From Cavenderia fasciculata (taxonomy: Eukaryota; Evosea; Eumycetozoa; Acytosteliales; Cavenderiaceae): a DNA stretch of 64,000 nucleotides. Where the stretch lies: the NCBI RefSeq assembly GCF_000203815.1, contig NW_004457729.1, positions 2,728,674-2,792,673 on the forward strand. The letters are read 5' to 3'. Made by a program: the position numbers and the translations under genes. Of the stretch, positions 1 through 12,194 are shown in pieces. Numbering within the stretch: position 1 is the stretch's first letter; every line of letters begins with the position of its first letter. A model generated the notes under the pieces. That model saw only the letters and a list, made by a program, of their open reading frames with translations. It had not been told where the DNA came from and did no database searches.

Positions 1-128
1 ATGGATGGTATTGGTTTGGATCACAAGATATGGGTTTTTTTGGAAACTCTTTAAGATTTATTCCAGATTCTTCTTGAGCAAGGGTAACACCATTTTGAAC
101 ATATACACAACCACGTTCATGTCCATAT
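1..128 (-). CDS. 3' part or internal exon of an unrecognised gene, cut by the window edge
   Basis: On the minus strand a frame is open from about position 128 to the window edge and reads as protein-like sequence (YGHERGCVYVQNG, then a segment with ESGINLKEFPKKP). The likely splice acceptor is the TAG just upstream, after a TA-rich stretch. The exon before it could not be fixed: a 20-nt exon at 203-222 would keep the frame (joining to give LWIGYGHE) but would be unusually small, and no start codon was found. I do not recognise the family. The plus-strand frame over the same bases is T-rich low-complexity and not convincing. Confidence 0.35.
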
Positions 129-730
129 CTATCCTATCTATATATAATATATATCTATCTGTCTATCCATACATGCGTTATAAGTCAAACCCTGAGTAAT
201 ACCCAATCCAAAGTGAGTTCGACTTAATATTTCACCACAGAAAAAAAAAAAAAAAAACAAAAAGTTTAAATGAGAAATAAAAAAATAATGATATTAAATA
301 AAGTACTAGATAGATATATTACTAGATAGATAGATAGATAGATAAATAAACACTTAGATCGTATTACATCTTAAAGACATTTTAAGTCAAAAAAGGGTTG
401 TGTTGAAAGAAAGAAAGGACGATCGTTGCAACCATCCGCGCCCAAACCAAACAACAAAACAAAGAAAGAAAAGAAGATATTTTGATTCACTCTCACAACA
501 AAGTTAAAAATATATTTGTTTACACCGCTTTAAGCAAGGCTGCTACTCTACACAACTTAACAAACCAACCAACCAACCAACTACCCTCTTCCTCCTCACA
601 TTCTCCCCAACCAATCAATCAACCAAATCAATAATAATATCGGCGGCAAACACTATAGAGCTTAAGTAGGGTAGTATCTATCGTTCATCAAATCAAATCA
701 AATCATCATTTTCATAGAGTTTGTGTATAG
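129..730. other. Upstream region, no firm gene
   Basis: Contains a poly-A run (about 241-257), GATA-type repeats (about 305-345) and C/A-rich leader-like sequence (about 420-700). It should hold the promoters of the two divergent flanking genes and perhaps a missing first exon of the phosphatase gene. Confidence 0.5.
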
Positions 731-3460
731 TTGATCATCAACACAAATAGTAGCAACCCTTCCCTCATCTCATCTCCTGTCTACCCTACCTACCTATCAC
801 TAAAAGACAGAAAACTGTCTAGACAGAAAAAAAAACAAGAGAGAAGTAGGAACCAACCAGAACAAGATAGAATAGTAGTATCAATCAATCACCAGACACA
901 AGTTTGTGTGATTAAAAAGTACGATAACCTGGATAAGATAACTCAGTTCTTTGGAAAGAAAAAGAAGCAGTCTTGTCAAAGTACTCACTCTTCTTTTCTT
1001 CCACCTTCAACATCCCCTCAATCTACCTCTTCCTCTTCATTGTCGACATCTCCGTTGTCCTCTTCATCCACCACACCTCCCTCCACTCTTGAATCATCTA
1101 CAGACAACAACAACAATAATATTAACAATCACAATAGTAGTAATCATAGTAACAATAGTCATCTGAGCACAAGTATGAGTAAATCTTCAACGACAAAGGG
1201 GTCTACTTCGTTAGAGGTTGACGACAGCGGAAACAGCACAAAGACAGTGCTTCGTACACTATCTACTAGCTCAAACGACCAGAGTTTGAGTATCTCAATG
1301 AACCAAATACACAGTACTGGAGGTAAATCAGTTCTCAATGCTGGTGGATCTATTAGTTTGTCAGACAGCACAAATGGTATTGGTAAGACTAGTACTAGCG
1401 ATACAGCAACTAGTACTACCCAAGTGAATAGTAATGGTAGTAGTTTAAATGGTGCCAATAGTCATCATCATCAACAACAACAACAACAATTATCACCCTC
1501 TAAACCATCATCATCCAACAACAATAATAATAATAGTAATGATATATCAAAGACATTGTTATTAGAGATACAATTCTTGGAGAGATTATTACAAGACCTT
1601 ATTATCCAAAGAAATACCAATACACGAAAACAACAACCCAATGGTGAAAAGGAACTCACTCGGGAAGGCGAAGGTGATGGAGATGTAAGCGAATGGAAAC
1701 GTTATGAAGAACAACTTCGCAGCATTATCGAGAGCAAAAAGAGTGACTTTAGATCATTCATCACCGAATACGACAAGAACAAACCTGTACAAAAGAAATC
1801 TGCCTTTTTAAAGTCTGGTGCTGCTGCCCTGGTAATCTTTCCAACCGTCATGGAGGAGAAACTTTGTTCCTCTTTACCATTGATTTATATTGATAATTAT
1901 AAATCAAGATCAATAAGTAATAATAGTATTCAATCATCATCTCCCCAACAACCGGAACGACAACAACAATGGGTTCCATCATCATCAACTCAAACAACAA
2001 CAACAACAACAGAACAACCAATTGAAAATAATACTAATAATAATAATAATCAAGATAATAATAATAATAACGAACAAGAAAATAATAATATTAATAACAA
2101 TAATAGTACAGCACAATCTGGTGAATTACAATCATCATCGTCATCATCATCTTCACTTTCATCATCATCTATTATTACACATCCAATTAAACCATTTACT
2201 ACATTGTTTGGACCAAGAACCGATGTACCAGAGGATTCTCAATCCTATTCAAATTCTATTTATTGTAAATCTGGTTCATCTTATCCAAAACATTTTACTG
2301 GTAGAAGAGTATGTATATATATAAACATATACGTCAAAAACATATCAATTAATTGATTAATTAATATTAATAATAATCTTTCTTTATTTTTGTAGCAAGG
2401 AGATCCAATTTGTGATAGATTTAAAATTAGTATTTATAGAGAAAAGGTATTGGTGGTATTGGCAGATGGATGTAACTGGGGTAGATTACCATACGAAGCA
2501 GCAACCAATGCAACCAATGCTTTCTTGACATTTTTAGAGGATAACCATCACTTTATCAACACTATTCGCAAGGCTGGATCCTTTTTGTTGGCAGCCATGA
2601 CTGCAGCACACAAAGGTATCATTGCTGGCAAGAGTGAAGTTTGGGAGGCTGGTACTACCACACTTATCGGTGGTATGTTGACTAAAATCAAAAAGGAAAG
2701 AGATAACAATGCCATTCTCAAAAGAATGTCATCTCTATCTTTTGTAGAAGTAGATTCAGATTGGGTATTTATTGGTGTAACTTTGGGTGATTGTAAAGTA
2801 AGTAAAATTAAACAAAAAAAAGACAAAAATAATAACATGTCATTAACATAGTTTGTTTTTTCTTAGGCATTCCATTATTCTAAAAAAAATAAAATATTTA
2901 CAGATATTACAAAGGGTAATAGAACAAATGTATCTGATGCAAGAGATCCAGGAGGAAGATTGGGACCTTATGTAGGCAATGGTGAGCCAGATCTAAGAAA
3001 CCTCAGCGTATTTTACAAGTATTGTGATGAGGGAGATCTCATACTCTTGCTTAGTGATGGTGTACATGACAATCTGGATCCACAGCAGTTGGGTATCAAA
3101 CCAAGGGATCTGGGAATAGAGGCTGACAATTGGGACCAAGCAGGTCAAAAATATCCAGTCGAGACGGACAAGGTGAAAAATGACTACAGAACCAAATGGC
3201 TTGGCGACCGATTCAAACAAGACGATCTCACACCTGAATTCATCACCAACTATCTACTCAAGCATTGCATTGAAACCACTCAGACTAGTCGTGATTTTAT
3301 GGAACAAAATACAACTAAAAAACTACCATGTGACTATTATTTGTATCCAGGAAAGATGGATCATAATACTTGTGTTTGTCTAAAGGTTGGACAAAACAAA
3401 TATATTTCACCTACACCAACTACAACAACAACAACCACAACTGCAGAGACAACTAATTAA
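731..3460 (+). CDS. PP2C-like protein serine/threonine phosphatase with long low-complexity N-terminus
   Basis: Exons 731-2308, 2396-2797 and 2867-3460 join in frame to 857 codons. The first ~500 residues are Ser/Thr/Asn/Gln-rich with poly-N and poly-S tracts; a metal-dependent phosphatase (PPM/PP2C) domain fills the last ~330. Visible motifs are VLADGCNWG (metal-binding Asp), the Gly/Thr segment EAGTTTLIGGML, VTLGDCK at the second splice junction, and LILLLSDGVHDNL (second metal site). The family removes phosphate from Ser/Thr using Mg/Mn. An insert after the SDG motif (DLGIEADNWDQ) resembles dictyostelid PP2C-like proteins rather than animal PPM1. The start is unresolved: the frame is preceded by a stop and has no ATG until about 1174, so an upstream exon is probably missing. 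The substrate is unknown. Confidence 0.8.
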
Positions 3461-3545
3461 TCAAAACACAAAATCAAAATCAAACACCAAAAAATAACAA
3501 AAAAGTAATAATACCAACAATTGTTAAAATAGTCAAATCATAATC

Positions 3546-3581
<36 letters not shown>

Positions 3582-4215
3582 TAATCCTAATTAATAATAG
3601 TAATAATAATAATAACTACCAAACCAACCATCAACATTCATACACACACACTCACCATTTCATTAATTTGTATAGTTACATTCAATCAACTAACCAAACA
3701 CAACCAAACAACTAATAACACCAACCAATCACCAAACACAACCAAACAACAAACAATTAATTACTAACCAAAAAAACAAAAAAGACACAACAAAAAAAAT
3801 AACAACTTATAACAACTTATAACAACACATCACAATCAATGACATAAAAATAATCATATCATCAACATCATCATAAGTAATCTTTATTTAAATTATTAAT
3901 TCCTCTACTTTCTTCTTTTTACAAAATTTGTTTAATAAAACAAGGAATCTAAAAAATAGAATTCCCTTTACCTTTAAATCTAAATATTATATATATCAAA
4001 TTATTCAATTGTTCAATCTATCTTTTGAAACAGATTAATTAATCATTTGTTTTCCGATCGAATTCCATTGCAAAAAAAAAAAAAAAAAAGAAAAATTCAA
4101 AAAAAGAAAACCTCGTTTCGTTTTTTTTTATGTGTGTAGTTATTATGAGCTCACTCTAATTTGTTTCGTGTTGTTTATTTTAACTTTACCCTTTTCAAAT
4201 ATATATATACATAAA
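3461..4215. other. Intergenic, low complexity
   Basis: A-rich 3' flank with an AAT run (about 3548-3582), CAAC-rich stretches, and a poly-A run near 4071-4089 just before the RPF2 leader. No gene or RNA seen. Confidence 0.6.
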
Positions 4216-4470
4216 ATGTCAACAGGCAAAGTTAGTAGAAGAGTCCCTACTTTAAAGGGGACAATTTGTCAAGTATGTCATCTATCAAACCATCAATCGA
4301 TAGATCAGTCGGTCGTTCGTTTGATTACATAATTACGTCGTTATTTATGAATTGGATCTCTAACACCATTTGTCATTATCATATAATATATCCTCTCTCT
4401 CTCTCTCTCTCTCTATCTTATCAATCTATCAATCAATTTATGATAATGTTATTACAATTGTAGGAGACAA
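4216..4470 (+). other. RPF2 leader with probable 5'UTR intron and short upstream ORF
   Basis: An ATG at 4216 opens a 19-codon frame (MSTGKVSRRVPTLKGTICQ) that ends at a good donor, GTATGT at 4273. The matching acceptor is TTGTAG ending at 4463. Splicing these puts the upstream frame out of register with RPF2, which has its own ATG at 4471. So this is best read as a leader exon and intron with a short upstream ORF. Its VSRRV resembles the Arg-rich N-terminus of RPF2 proteins elsewhere. Confidence 0.5.
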
Positions 4471-5439
4471 ATGTCAAAGAGCGCAAAAGCAAAGGCCTTT
4501 TTAAGAAGTAAAGAATCACAAGAAGTCGAACATTATAAACAAGCTATGATGATTAGAGGAAAATGGTCATCACAAATCATACAAAATGTTTTAAAGGATT
4601 TCGTATGTATATCAACCAAACAAGATCGGCATAGATAGACAGACAGAGTAGTAGTCTTATAACAATTATTTTTTCTATAGTACATTTTAAAGAAACCAAA
4701 TGCCGTTCAATATAATAAGAAAAATGATATATACCCAATGGAGTCTGCCGAGTCGATAGAGTTTTTGGGAGAAAAGTCGGTTAGTGGCTTGTTTGCATTT
4801 GGATCACACTCTTATAAGCGTCCACACAATTTGGTGATCGGACGTCTCTTTGACGACTCGGTCTTTGACATGTATGAATTTAGTGTACTCAACTACAAGG
4901 GAATGGAACAGTTTCAAGGTGCCACCACCTCTAGACTTGGCAACAAGCCATGTTTCATATTCAATGGTGCAGAGTTTGAAAACGACCCCATCACCAAACG
5001 CATTGGTAACACTTTTCTCGATTTCTTCCGTGGACACGTTGTCGAATATATCAATCTTGCAGGTCTCGACCATGTCATCATTTTGACTGCTGTCAACGGT
5101 CGTATTCTCTTCCGTCACTACAGCGTTCTTTTCAAGCGTTCCGGTACCAAGGTACCACGTGTAGAGTTGGAAGAGATGGGTCCATCATTTGACCTCGAGC
5201 TCCGTCGTAGCAAGATTCCATCGGAAGACGTCGAAAAGCAAGCCCTCAAAATCCATCGTTCCGTCCAACCAAAGGTTGTCAAAAACGTCGACAGCAACGA
5301 TCTCGGAGAGAAACACGGAAGAATCCATCTTGGCAAACAAGATTACAACACCCTTGCCTTCAAAAAAACCAAAGCCCTCAGCAAGAGAAAACAATCAAAT
5401 CATCATTCTACCGCTTCTCATTCTTCAAACGATATTTAA
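4471..5439 (+). CDS. rpf2: Ribosome production factor 2 (Brix domain)
   Basis: Exons 4471-4602 and 4681-5439 give 296 residues, close to the usual ~300. The Brix domain covers roughly residues 50-230: [19 protein letters not shown] aligns with the signature of RPF2 proteins, followed by [17 protein letters not shown], and [18 protein letters not shown] is the conserved C-terminal Brix segment. The tail is Lys-rich. In yeast and animals RPF2 works with RRS1 to load 5S RNP (5S rRNA, uL5, uL18) onto pre-60S particles in the nucleolus. The chosen start gives an N-terminus ([12 protein letters not shown]) that aligns with the family; the upstream ATG at 4216 cannot be joined in frame. Confidence 0.9.
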
Positions 5440-5621
5440 ACAAACACAAGATATTAATACTTGTATCACAAATATATATACATATCGTATTCTACATTTC
5501 ATTTACATTTGCCGCCTTCTTTACATCATTTCTGCCACCCTTACATATTATATCACCTTTTAATAATTATAATAAATTATTTTATTTGTTTTTGAAAAAC
5601 AAAAAAAAAACTATACATCTA

Positions 5622-7267
5622 TTATTTATTATTTATATAAATCATTGATTGCCCACTTGCACCCAATTGAATGGATTGAGGATTTGGATTTGGATTTAAA
5701 TTTAATATATTTGATAATGATTTGACACTGTATGGAATCGATTGATTGTCACCATCGGGGCACCCAGGATAAACATTCTCCTCTCGACCAAGTTGGAAAT
5801 GTTCATTCCATCCAACTGTATATAATGTACTATTATTTTCCACCAAATTTTGTTGTTTAATTAGTATCATTAAATGTTCAGTTCCCATTGCAAACCCAAT
5901 GATCATTGTGGTTGAGTTGTTGTTTGTTTCATCTTGTTGTATTGGTAGATTAAATCGTTTAAAATGTAAATAGTGCTGATTAAATTCTCCATTTCCCAAT
6001 ATACCATAATCACCTCTACCACTTATATAAATACTATTCTTATTTTTAATGATACAACTATTATTCCAACCACAATAAATGTCTATATTTGAATTATTTG
6101 TATTATTATTATTATTATTATCATGGTCATCTAATAAAACAATAGATTGTTTAAAGTTTCTTTGATCTATAGTATTTCCAATTCCAAGTTGACCATATTT
6201 ATTTGATCCAGTTGAATAAATATGACCATCATCAAATTGAGCTATTGAATGTTTAGCACCTGTTGCCATACTAACAACACGACGTTGATTTGTATTTGAT
6301 ATTGTTGGTTTTTCGACTACTATTATCATTTTTGTTGTTTTCTTCTTCTCCTCTTCCTCCTCTTCCTCCTCTTCCTCTTCTACTTGATCAACTGATAATT
6401 GCCCAAATTTGTTACATCCCCAAACCAATAGTTTACCATCGCTGGTCAATGCCATTGAATGACGCATACCACATGCAATATCAACCATTCGATAACCTTC
6501 ACCTTCAATTAATCTTGGAGTTGGTTGTGAATCTTGTTTTGTTATTTTTCTTTTCACCAATACTATTCTTTGTTTAGTTGGTTTTGGTTTAACATCTTCT
6601 TCTTGTTGTTTATCAACATTATTAATATTATTATTATTATTATATTTATCTATATTATTGAGTGTTGTTGTTGTTGTTGTTGTTGGGTTGATATTATTAG
6701 AAGAGGGTAACGATGTATTAAAGCCAAGTTGGAAGTGACTATTTGAACCCCAACTCCATAACCTATTATCAGATGACAATGCGACAGTGTGATTCCATCC
6801 ACATGATATCTTTGTAATCTTGATATTCAGTTGTTTGAAATGGTTGATTGGTGTGAATTGTGTGATTGCCTTGTTGTTGTTGTTGTTGTTGATGGTGGTA
6901 TCATTTAATCCCAATTGACCACAGTCATTGCCACCAGACATATGTACTGAACCATCAGATGATACATATCCACTGTGATAGCCACCACATGCAATATGAG
7001 TAATCACTACACCATCACCATCATTGATAGTAGTAGGTACGAGAGATGGTACACTAACATCATCACAGTTTCCCAGTCCTAGTTGACCATTGCTACCACT
7101 GCCCCCTTTATCGAAAAGACAAGAAGAAAGAAAGAAAGAAAGAAAGAAAGGATCTGTATAAGTTAATGCATCTCTACCAATACTACTACTACTAAAGTAC
7201 ACGTGTATGCTATGCTATGCTAATGCTATGCTAATGCTACGCAACACATACAAGAGTATAGCGACAT
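5622..7267 (-). CDS. RCC1-repeat protein
   Basis: Exon 1 is only 16 nt (7252-7267, ATG at 7267) and exon 2 runs 7105 to 5622; splicing creates MSLYSWGSGSNGQLGLGN, the typical start of an RCC1 propeller, giving 499 residues. Six or seven blades are visible, each with a W/GxN/S..GQLG core (GGNDCGQLGLND, SWGSNSHFQLGFN, VWGCNKFGQLSV, STGSNKYGQLGIGN, ISGRGDYGILGNG, TVGWNEHFQLGRE). Poly-N and a poly-E loop (about 6345-6390) interrupt the blades. The family forms seven-bladed propellers used as GEFs or scaffolds; no extra domain is present to tell which. The intron carries a CTTT microsatellite and would also be readable as protein, which hides the true start. Confidence 0.85.
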
Positions 7268-7605
7268 GATGATCGAATGGATGAATGAATGAATGATTCA
7301 CACTATTTGGAATGCTAATACTATAACCAACTGACCGACCCCTGGGTTCAAAGGCGAACAAGTCAATTTAACGTGTCTAAAAACATCAGTCGCAATGATG
7401 TTGTTGCAAAAAATAAATTAAAAAAGAGTTTAAATTGATTCATGGAAGCGTCACCTGATGATGCATCACACCAAATTATTAATAACTCCATTTTTATCTT
7501 TATTATTGTTGTTGTTTGCAGAGAAGGAGATAAATACATTATTATTTATTATTATTATTATTATTGAAACCATAGAAAGAGATAGATAGATAGATAGATA
7601 GAGAC
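7268..7605. other. Divergent promoter interval
   Basis: Lies between the RCC1 gene and the HAD gene. Holds GAAT repeats, a TTA run (about 7541-7565) and GATA repeats just before the HAD start. No RNA gene was recognised; a GGTTCAAAGG string near 7345 lacks tRNA context. Confidence 0.5.
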
Positions 7606-8388
7606 ATGTCAGCAACCAATATATATGCTAGTACTGAAATTAAAGCTGTTGCATTTGATTTAGGAGGTAAGAAGAATACAGTCAACAAATAGGTATACAT
7701 ATATAGATTGATTTATTAATTGAATTTAAATCCGATTACATACTACTTTTTAGGAGTTGTATTTTCAGCAGGAAAAGAAGTAGCTAAACAATCATGGGAA
7801 AGAAGAGGATATGATTCAACATTGATTAGACAATTATTAATATCGGCGGAATCGATGCAATTGCGTACGGGCAAGATGGACGATGACACCTTTTGGAATG
7901 TCTTTTTCAAGAAAAATGTACCAGATACCTATGACGTTGATCTCATCAAGAAGCTCTGGTACGATGGTTATGTAGCAGATCTCGACATTCAAATGGTCAT
8001 ACAGTCACTACGCGCAAACGGAATCAAGGTGGTTGCATTTAGCGGGAATATATCGTCACGTATTGACTATCTCGAGAACAAATACAATATCCGTAGGTTC
8101 TTTGACGAAGAGGTCTACTCTTTTGACTATGGGTACACCAAACCAGACGATAGATTCGTCGAAGCTCTCATCCAAAAAGTATTTCCAAAGGCACCAAAAG
8201 ACAAATTGGCAGACTATGGAAAACACATCTTTTACATTGACGACAATCCCAAAGATGCTGAACCTGCTCTCAAATACAATATTCCTACCTTTATCTACCA
8301 GCGAGGTAACATCGAACCACTTAGAAAGAAGTTTGATGAATTGGGTATCAATGGTATGTTTAATCAACAACCCCCCCCCCCCCTTTAA
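7606..8388 (+). CDS. HAD-superfamily hydrolase
   Basis: Exons 7606-7666 and 7754-8388 give 231 residues. HAD motif I is VAFDLGGVVF (nucleophile Asp in FDLGG; the second Asp of DxD is Gly, as in some subfamily IA members), motif II Ser is in VVAFSGN, motif III Lys in YGYTKPDDRF, and motif IV acidic pair in FYIDDNPKDAEPA. The cap is a short helical insert after motif I. Such enzymes are usually small-molecule phosphatases or dehalogenase-like hydrolases in the cytosol; the substrate cannot be read from sequence. The last codons sit in a 13-C homopolymer (PPPPL), so the true C-terminus depends on that run being sequenced correctly. Confidence 0.85.
8371..8383 (+). repeat. 13-nt C homopolymer at the end of a coding region
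   Basis: Thirteen C in a row inside a genome whose homopolymers are nearly all A or T. It encodes the final prolines of the HAD protein; a change of one base would move the stop. Confidence 0.95.
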
Positions 8389-8606
8389 ATAATATAATTA
8401 ATATAATATTAATACCAAAAATCTCTATCTATTCAATAATCTATCTATAAATAGTTCGTGCATCATTCATGTCACTACCAATCAAATAAGAGAGAAAACA
8501 AACACATATCACATCTGATTGAATAATAAAAATAATCAGAGAAGAGAAATATAAATAACAGTTTACAAAAACAATGATTAAATTCTTGAAAATGGGAATA
8601 TATCTT

Positions 8607-8849
8607 CTATCTATAGATACTTTTATATATATATATAGTATCAAAGTCATTGTGTCTATCGAAGGATTCGATGATCTCATTCATGACCTGCTTGATACGT
8701 TCGTGATCCTTCTTGGTGAGCATGAACTCTTTTATTTGTTTTAATGGTTGGTCGAATTTTTGTAAAAGAGATCTTTGTGTTTGTCTTGATGCAAAGTAGA
8801 ACCAAGAAAAATAGATAATATTATTTTTAATTTACCCAACCCACATCAT
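8607..8849 (-). CDS. Possible small gene, unrecognised, about 63 residues
   Basis: A minus-strand stretch has coding-like, GC-richer codons and reads QKFDQPLKQIKEFMLTKKD and then HERIKQVMNEIIESFDRHND. A two-exon model (8836-8849 and 8607-8784, intron starting GTAAAT and ending CAAG) gives an ATG start, a stop and 64 whole codons. The sequence is helical and charged with no known domain. It lies convergent to the HAD gene and divergent from the coiled-coil gene, a normal position for a gene here. The 14-nt first exon is uncertain; the alternative is a fragment of a larger gene copied here. Confidence 0.4.
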
Positions 8850-9167
8850 CCAAGAAACCACACTTTTATTCGTATCTTTTTTTTTGTTTCTTTGCAGAGT
8901 GAGAGAGTGAAAGTAGTAACTATACGTATTCGACCGATTATTAATGACTACCATAGCAGCATCACTCATCACCTATTAATAATAATAATCATCAATCAAC
9001 TTCAACTTGAAAAAAGAGAGAGAAAGATAGAACAACTACAACCGACTAGATCTATCAAGGCAACCCAAACGAAACCAACCCTCTTTATTTATTGTTTGTT
9101 TGGGAAGTAGTAGTAGTATACTAGTGGAGTAGTAGTAGTAAATCATCATCATTTATACCGACACAAA
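8850..9167. other. Promoter and leader of the FYVE/coiled-coil gene
   Basis: Contains a T-run followed by TTTGCAG (about 8878-8897), a possible 5'UTR splice acceptor, then GA-rich and GTA-repeat leader sequence. An open frame at 8892-9110 has no ATG start and is not called. Confidence 0.4.
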
Positions 9168-12155
9168 ATGTTTGAACAGAAACAGAGTAATGGTAGCGAT
9201 ACTCTATCATCGACAACAACGACAACAACAACAACAACAACAACAACAATGGATTCAACACATATAGCAACAGCTGCATCAACCACTTCATCAACTAGTA
9301 GTAGTAATCCTCCAGCGACAATGATGATATTCGATACTAGTAATAGTCATAAACGACATTCGATCAATCTTTCCTCACCTACTCTCCCTACGCCGTTTCC
9401 CAATGGAGCTAGTTCGGGGATAAGTATCAACCCAACATCACCTTCGATCAATATTGTCAATAACAACAATCCAACAGTTGCATGGGGAGGATTACCATTT
9501 ATCAGTCAACCAAATCTACTATCATTGTCAGGTGATAATAATAGTAATACTAGTGCTGCTGGTAGTGGTGGTAGTTCTGCTCCTGGTTCAGCAGCATCAT
9601 CTCTATTTGGATCAACAAACAATAGTCCAAATAGTAATAATTTATTTGTAAATAGTAATACAGGTTCTAATAGTGTTAGGTATGTATTGAAATTTGTATC
9701 ATTATCACACAATTATAATCATGTGGTTTCTAACATCATTTCATCAAGTAGAAAAGATTCATCAATACAAAGAAGAAGAAGACATGGACAAAGTAAATCG
9801 GTCAGTTATTCTAATCTTAGTATGTTTCAACCAAATCAACAAGGTCAACAACCAACGGGACAACAACAACAACAATCATCATTGTCTGCTTCATCTTCAC
9901 TTGAACATTTGGATATCGAAGAGGATGGAGAATATATAATGGAGTATTGTAGTGTTTTAAAAGACCGATTGAAACAGTTGGCACAAATGTTAGAGCGAGA
10001 CCAATCAGAGTTGAATCACAAGGATCAAGAGATTGATTTGTTAAATAACCGTGCCAATCGCTACAACAATGAGATTCGCGAAAAGGAGGAAGAGAATGAA
10101 AAGATGGCACTGCGAATCAAAGAGCTCGAGAAACAGTCAAGAGGCGATGCGTCGACGATTGCTTCGATGCGAAATGAATTGGAAGAGATAAAGAATGCAT
10201 GGGTCGATTCGTCAGAGGCGGCCCAATGGAAGGAGCAGATCGAGGCACTCACGAGCGAGCTCGAATCAAAGGATCAGGATCTCGAAGGGTCGCGCCAGCG
10301 AATCGACACGCTGACAGACCAGGTGCGACGTGAACGAGAGGTTAATGTAGTGGCGCGAACAGAGGCAGAGAGTGCACAGCGACAGTACAGGACAGAGCGC
10401 GAAGAGTATTTCAAAGAGTTGGATATCTTGAGGGCAAAGGTCAAGAAAAACAAGACAGAGAAGCAGACAAACGACGATCGTGTAAAGGCCAAGGAGCGCG
10501 AGGTCGAGACGGCCCACAAGACGATCGAAAAGATGAAGCTGCAGCTGTCGAGTAGCGAGATTGAGCTGCTCGACCAAAAGAACATCAACGAAAAGCTGCA
10601 GTACAAGCTGGTCGACGAAGAGCGTCGTATGGTAGCACTCAGCTCGTCGCAGCAGTCCATGACACAAGAGTTGAAGCAGTTTGAGGGTGAGCGTCTCGCC
10701 ATCATCGGTTTGATGAACAAAAACGAGACAGAAATCGAAGAGAGGGTGTCGCTGCTCATGTCAGAGTGCGCCAAATCCAACGAGACTATTACGCGTTTGA
10801 ACGACAAGATCAGAGAGCTCGAGCGCAAGCTGTCAGATGAGAAGCTCAACAAGCACGTCTCGTCCATTTCTCTGACCGATCCCACCTACACCATTGACGA
10901 ACGCAAACTAATACGCATCATCCAGGAAAAGGACGAAGAGATCCAACGCAATCAAAAGCAGGTGCAGCGACTACAGATCGATGCCTCGACACTGACCACA
11001 CGATACAAAAAGATGGAGGAGAGTATGACAGAGAACAACAACCAGCTCCATCAGACCAAAAAGTCGCTACGAAACTCACGAAAAGAGTTATCGAAAATGA
11101 CGCAAGAGCTATTGTTTTTAAGCGACGAAAACTACAATGAAAGCATCCAAACCAACTATAGTAAGCGTAAATCAGTCGATCTTTCAGAACTATCGAAAAT
11201 GATTCAGGCTCAAGATCGATCAAGAGAAGAAGAGGAAGAGAATAACAACAACAACAAACATAGCACTGATGGTACGCCTCCAGGCACAACAACAACAACT
11301 GTTGCCAACACATTCAATTCTTCTCCACTCAAAAACAACGCATCATTTTTATTACAACGAAGAGAAAGAGGGTTATCTTCACCACAACCAATCAACCGTC
11401 AACTACAAACTCCACAGTCTCCAAACGACAGTTTAAATACTAGTATGAATGGTGGATCGCCATCATCGTCGAGTGGTAGCGGAAAGGTGTCGATTGAACA
11501 GTTGGAAGACATGTTGGATCGTGCGAGATCGGCCAACATTGGATACAGACTACACATTCAATTTCTCAGCAAAGAGATCAAGACTCTGGAAAAGGATGTA
11601 CAACAACAAAAAGAATTCAACAATACGGTCATAACTAGAATGAATTTCGATTTGGAAGAGTCTAGACGATTAAACACAAGAATCAGAAAGGCATTCCTTC
11701 AGAGATTTGGTAAAGAAGATGACACTATCTTTTTGGATTATTATATTTTAACTGGAAAATTCCATCCACCCATTAATTCTTTACTTCAAGTTGAACTTTC
11801 AACATTTACTTTACCATCATCATCACCTAATGCAAGTTCATTATCTTCATCATCTACATCTTCATCATCTTCTTTATCATCTTCTTCTAATAATACAACT
11901 GTAATTCCACCACCGTTACCATCAACGGCAACAACAACAACAATAACAAATACCACAACTATCACATCAACAATTTCATCATCATCATCAACCAATCAAT
12001 CACCTTTACCAATTAAATCAGCACTTAAATCATCTTTAAAAAATTCAAGTAACAGTAATAATAATTCAACATATAATAATAGTGAAGACAACGTTACAAA
12101 TGATTATAGTAATAATAGTATTAATATAGATTCACTATCACCGATCAGTTCATCC

Positions 12156-12194
<39 letters not shown>

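Noticed and set aside
5-199. Plus-strand open frame at the window start
   Set aside because: Low-complexity, I/Y/S-rich; the minus strand over the same bases reads as better protein sequence.
7335-7360. GGTTCAAAGG string as a possible tRNA T-loop
   Set aside because: No matching A box, stems or acceptor pairing around it.
8892-9110. Open frame upstream of the coiled-coil gene
   Set aside because: No ATG start, low-complexity composition, lies in leader sequence.
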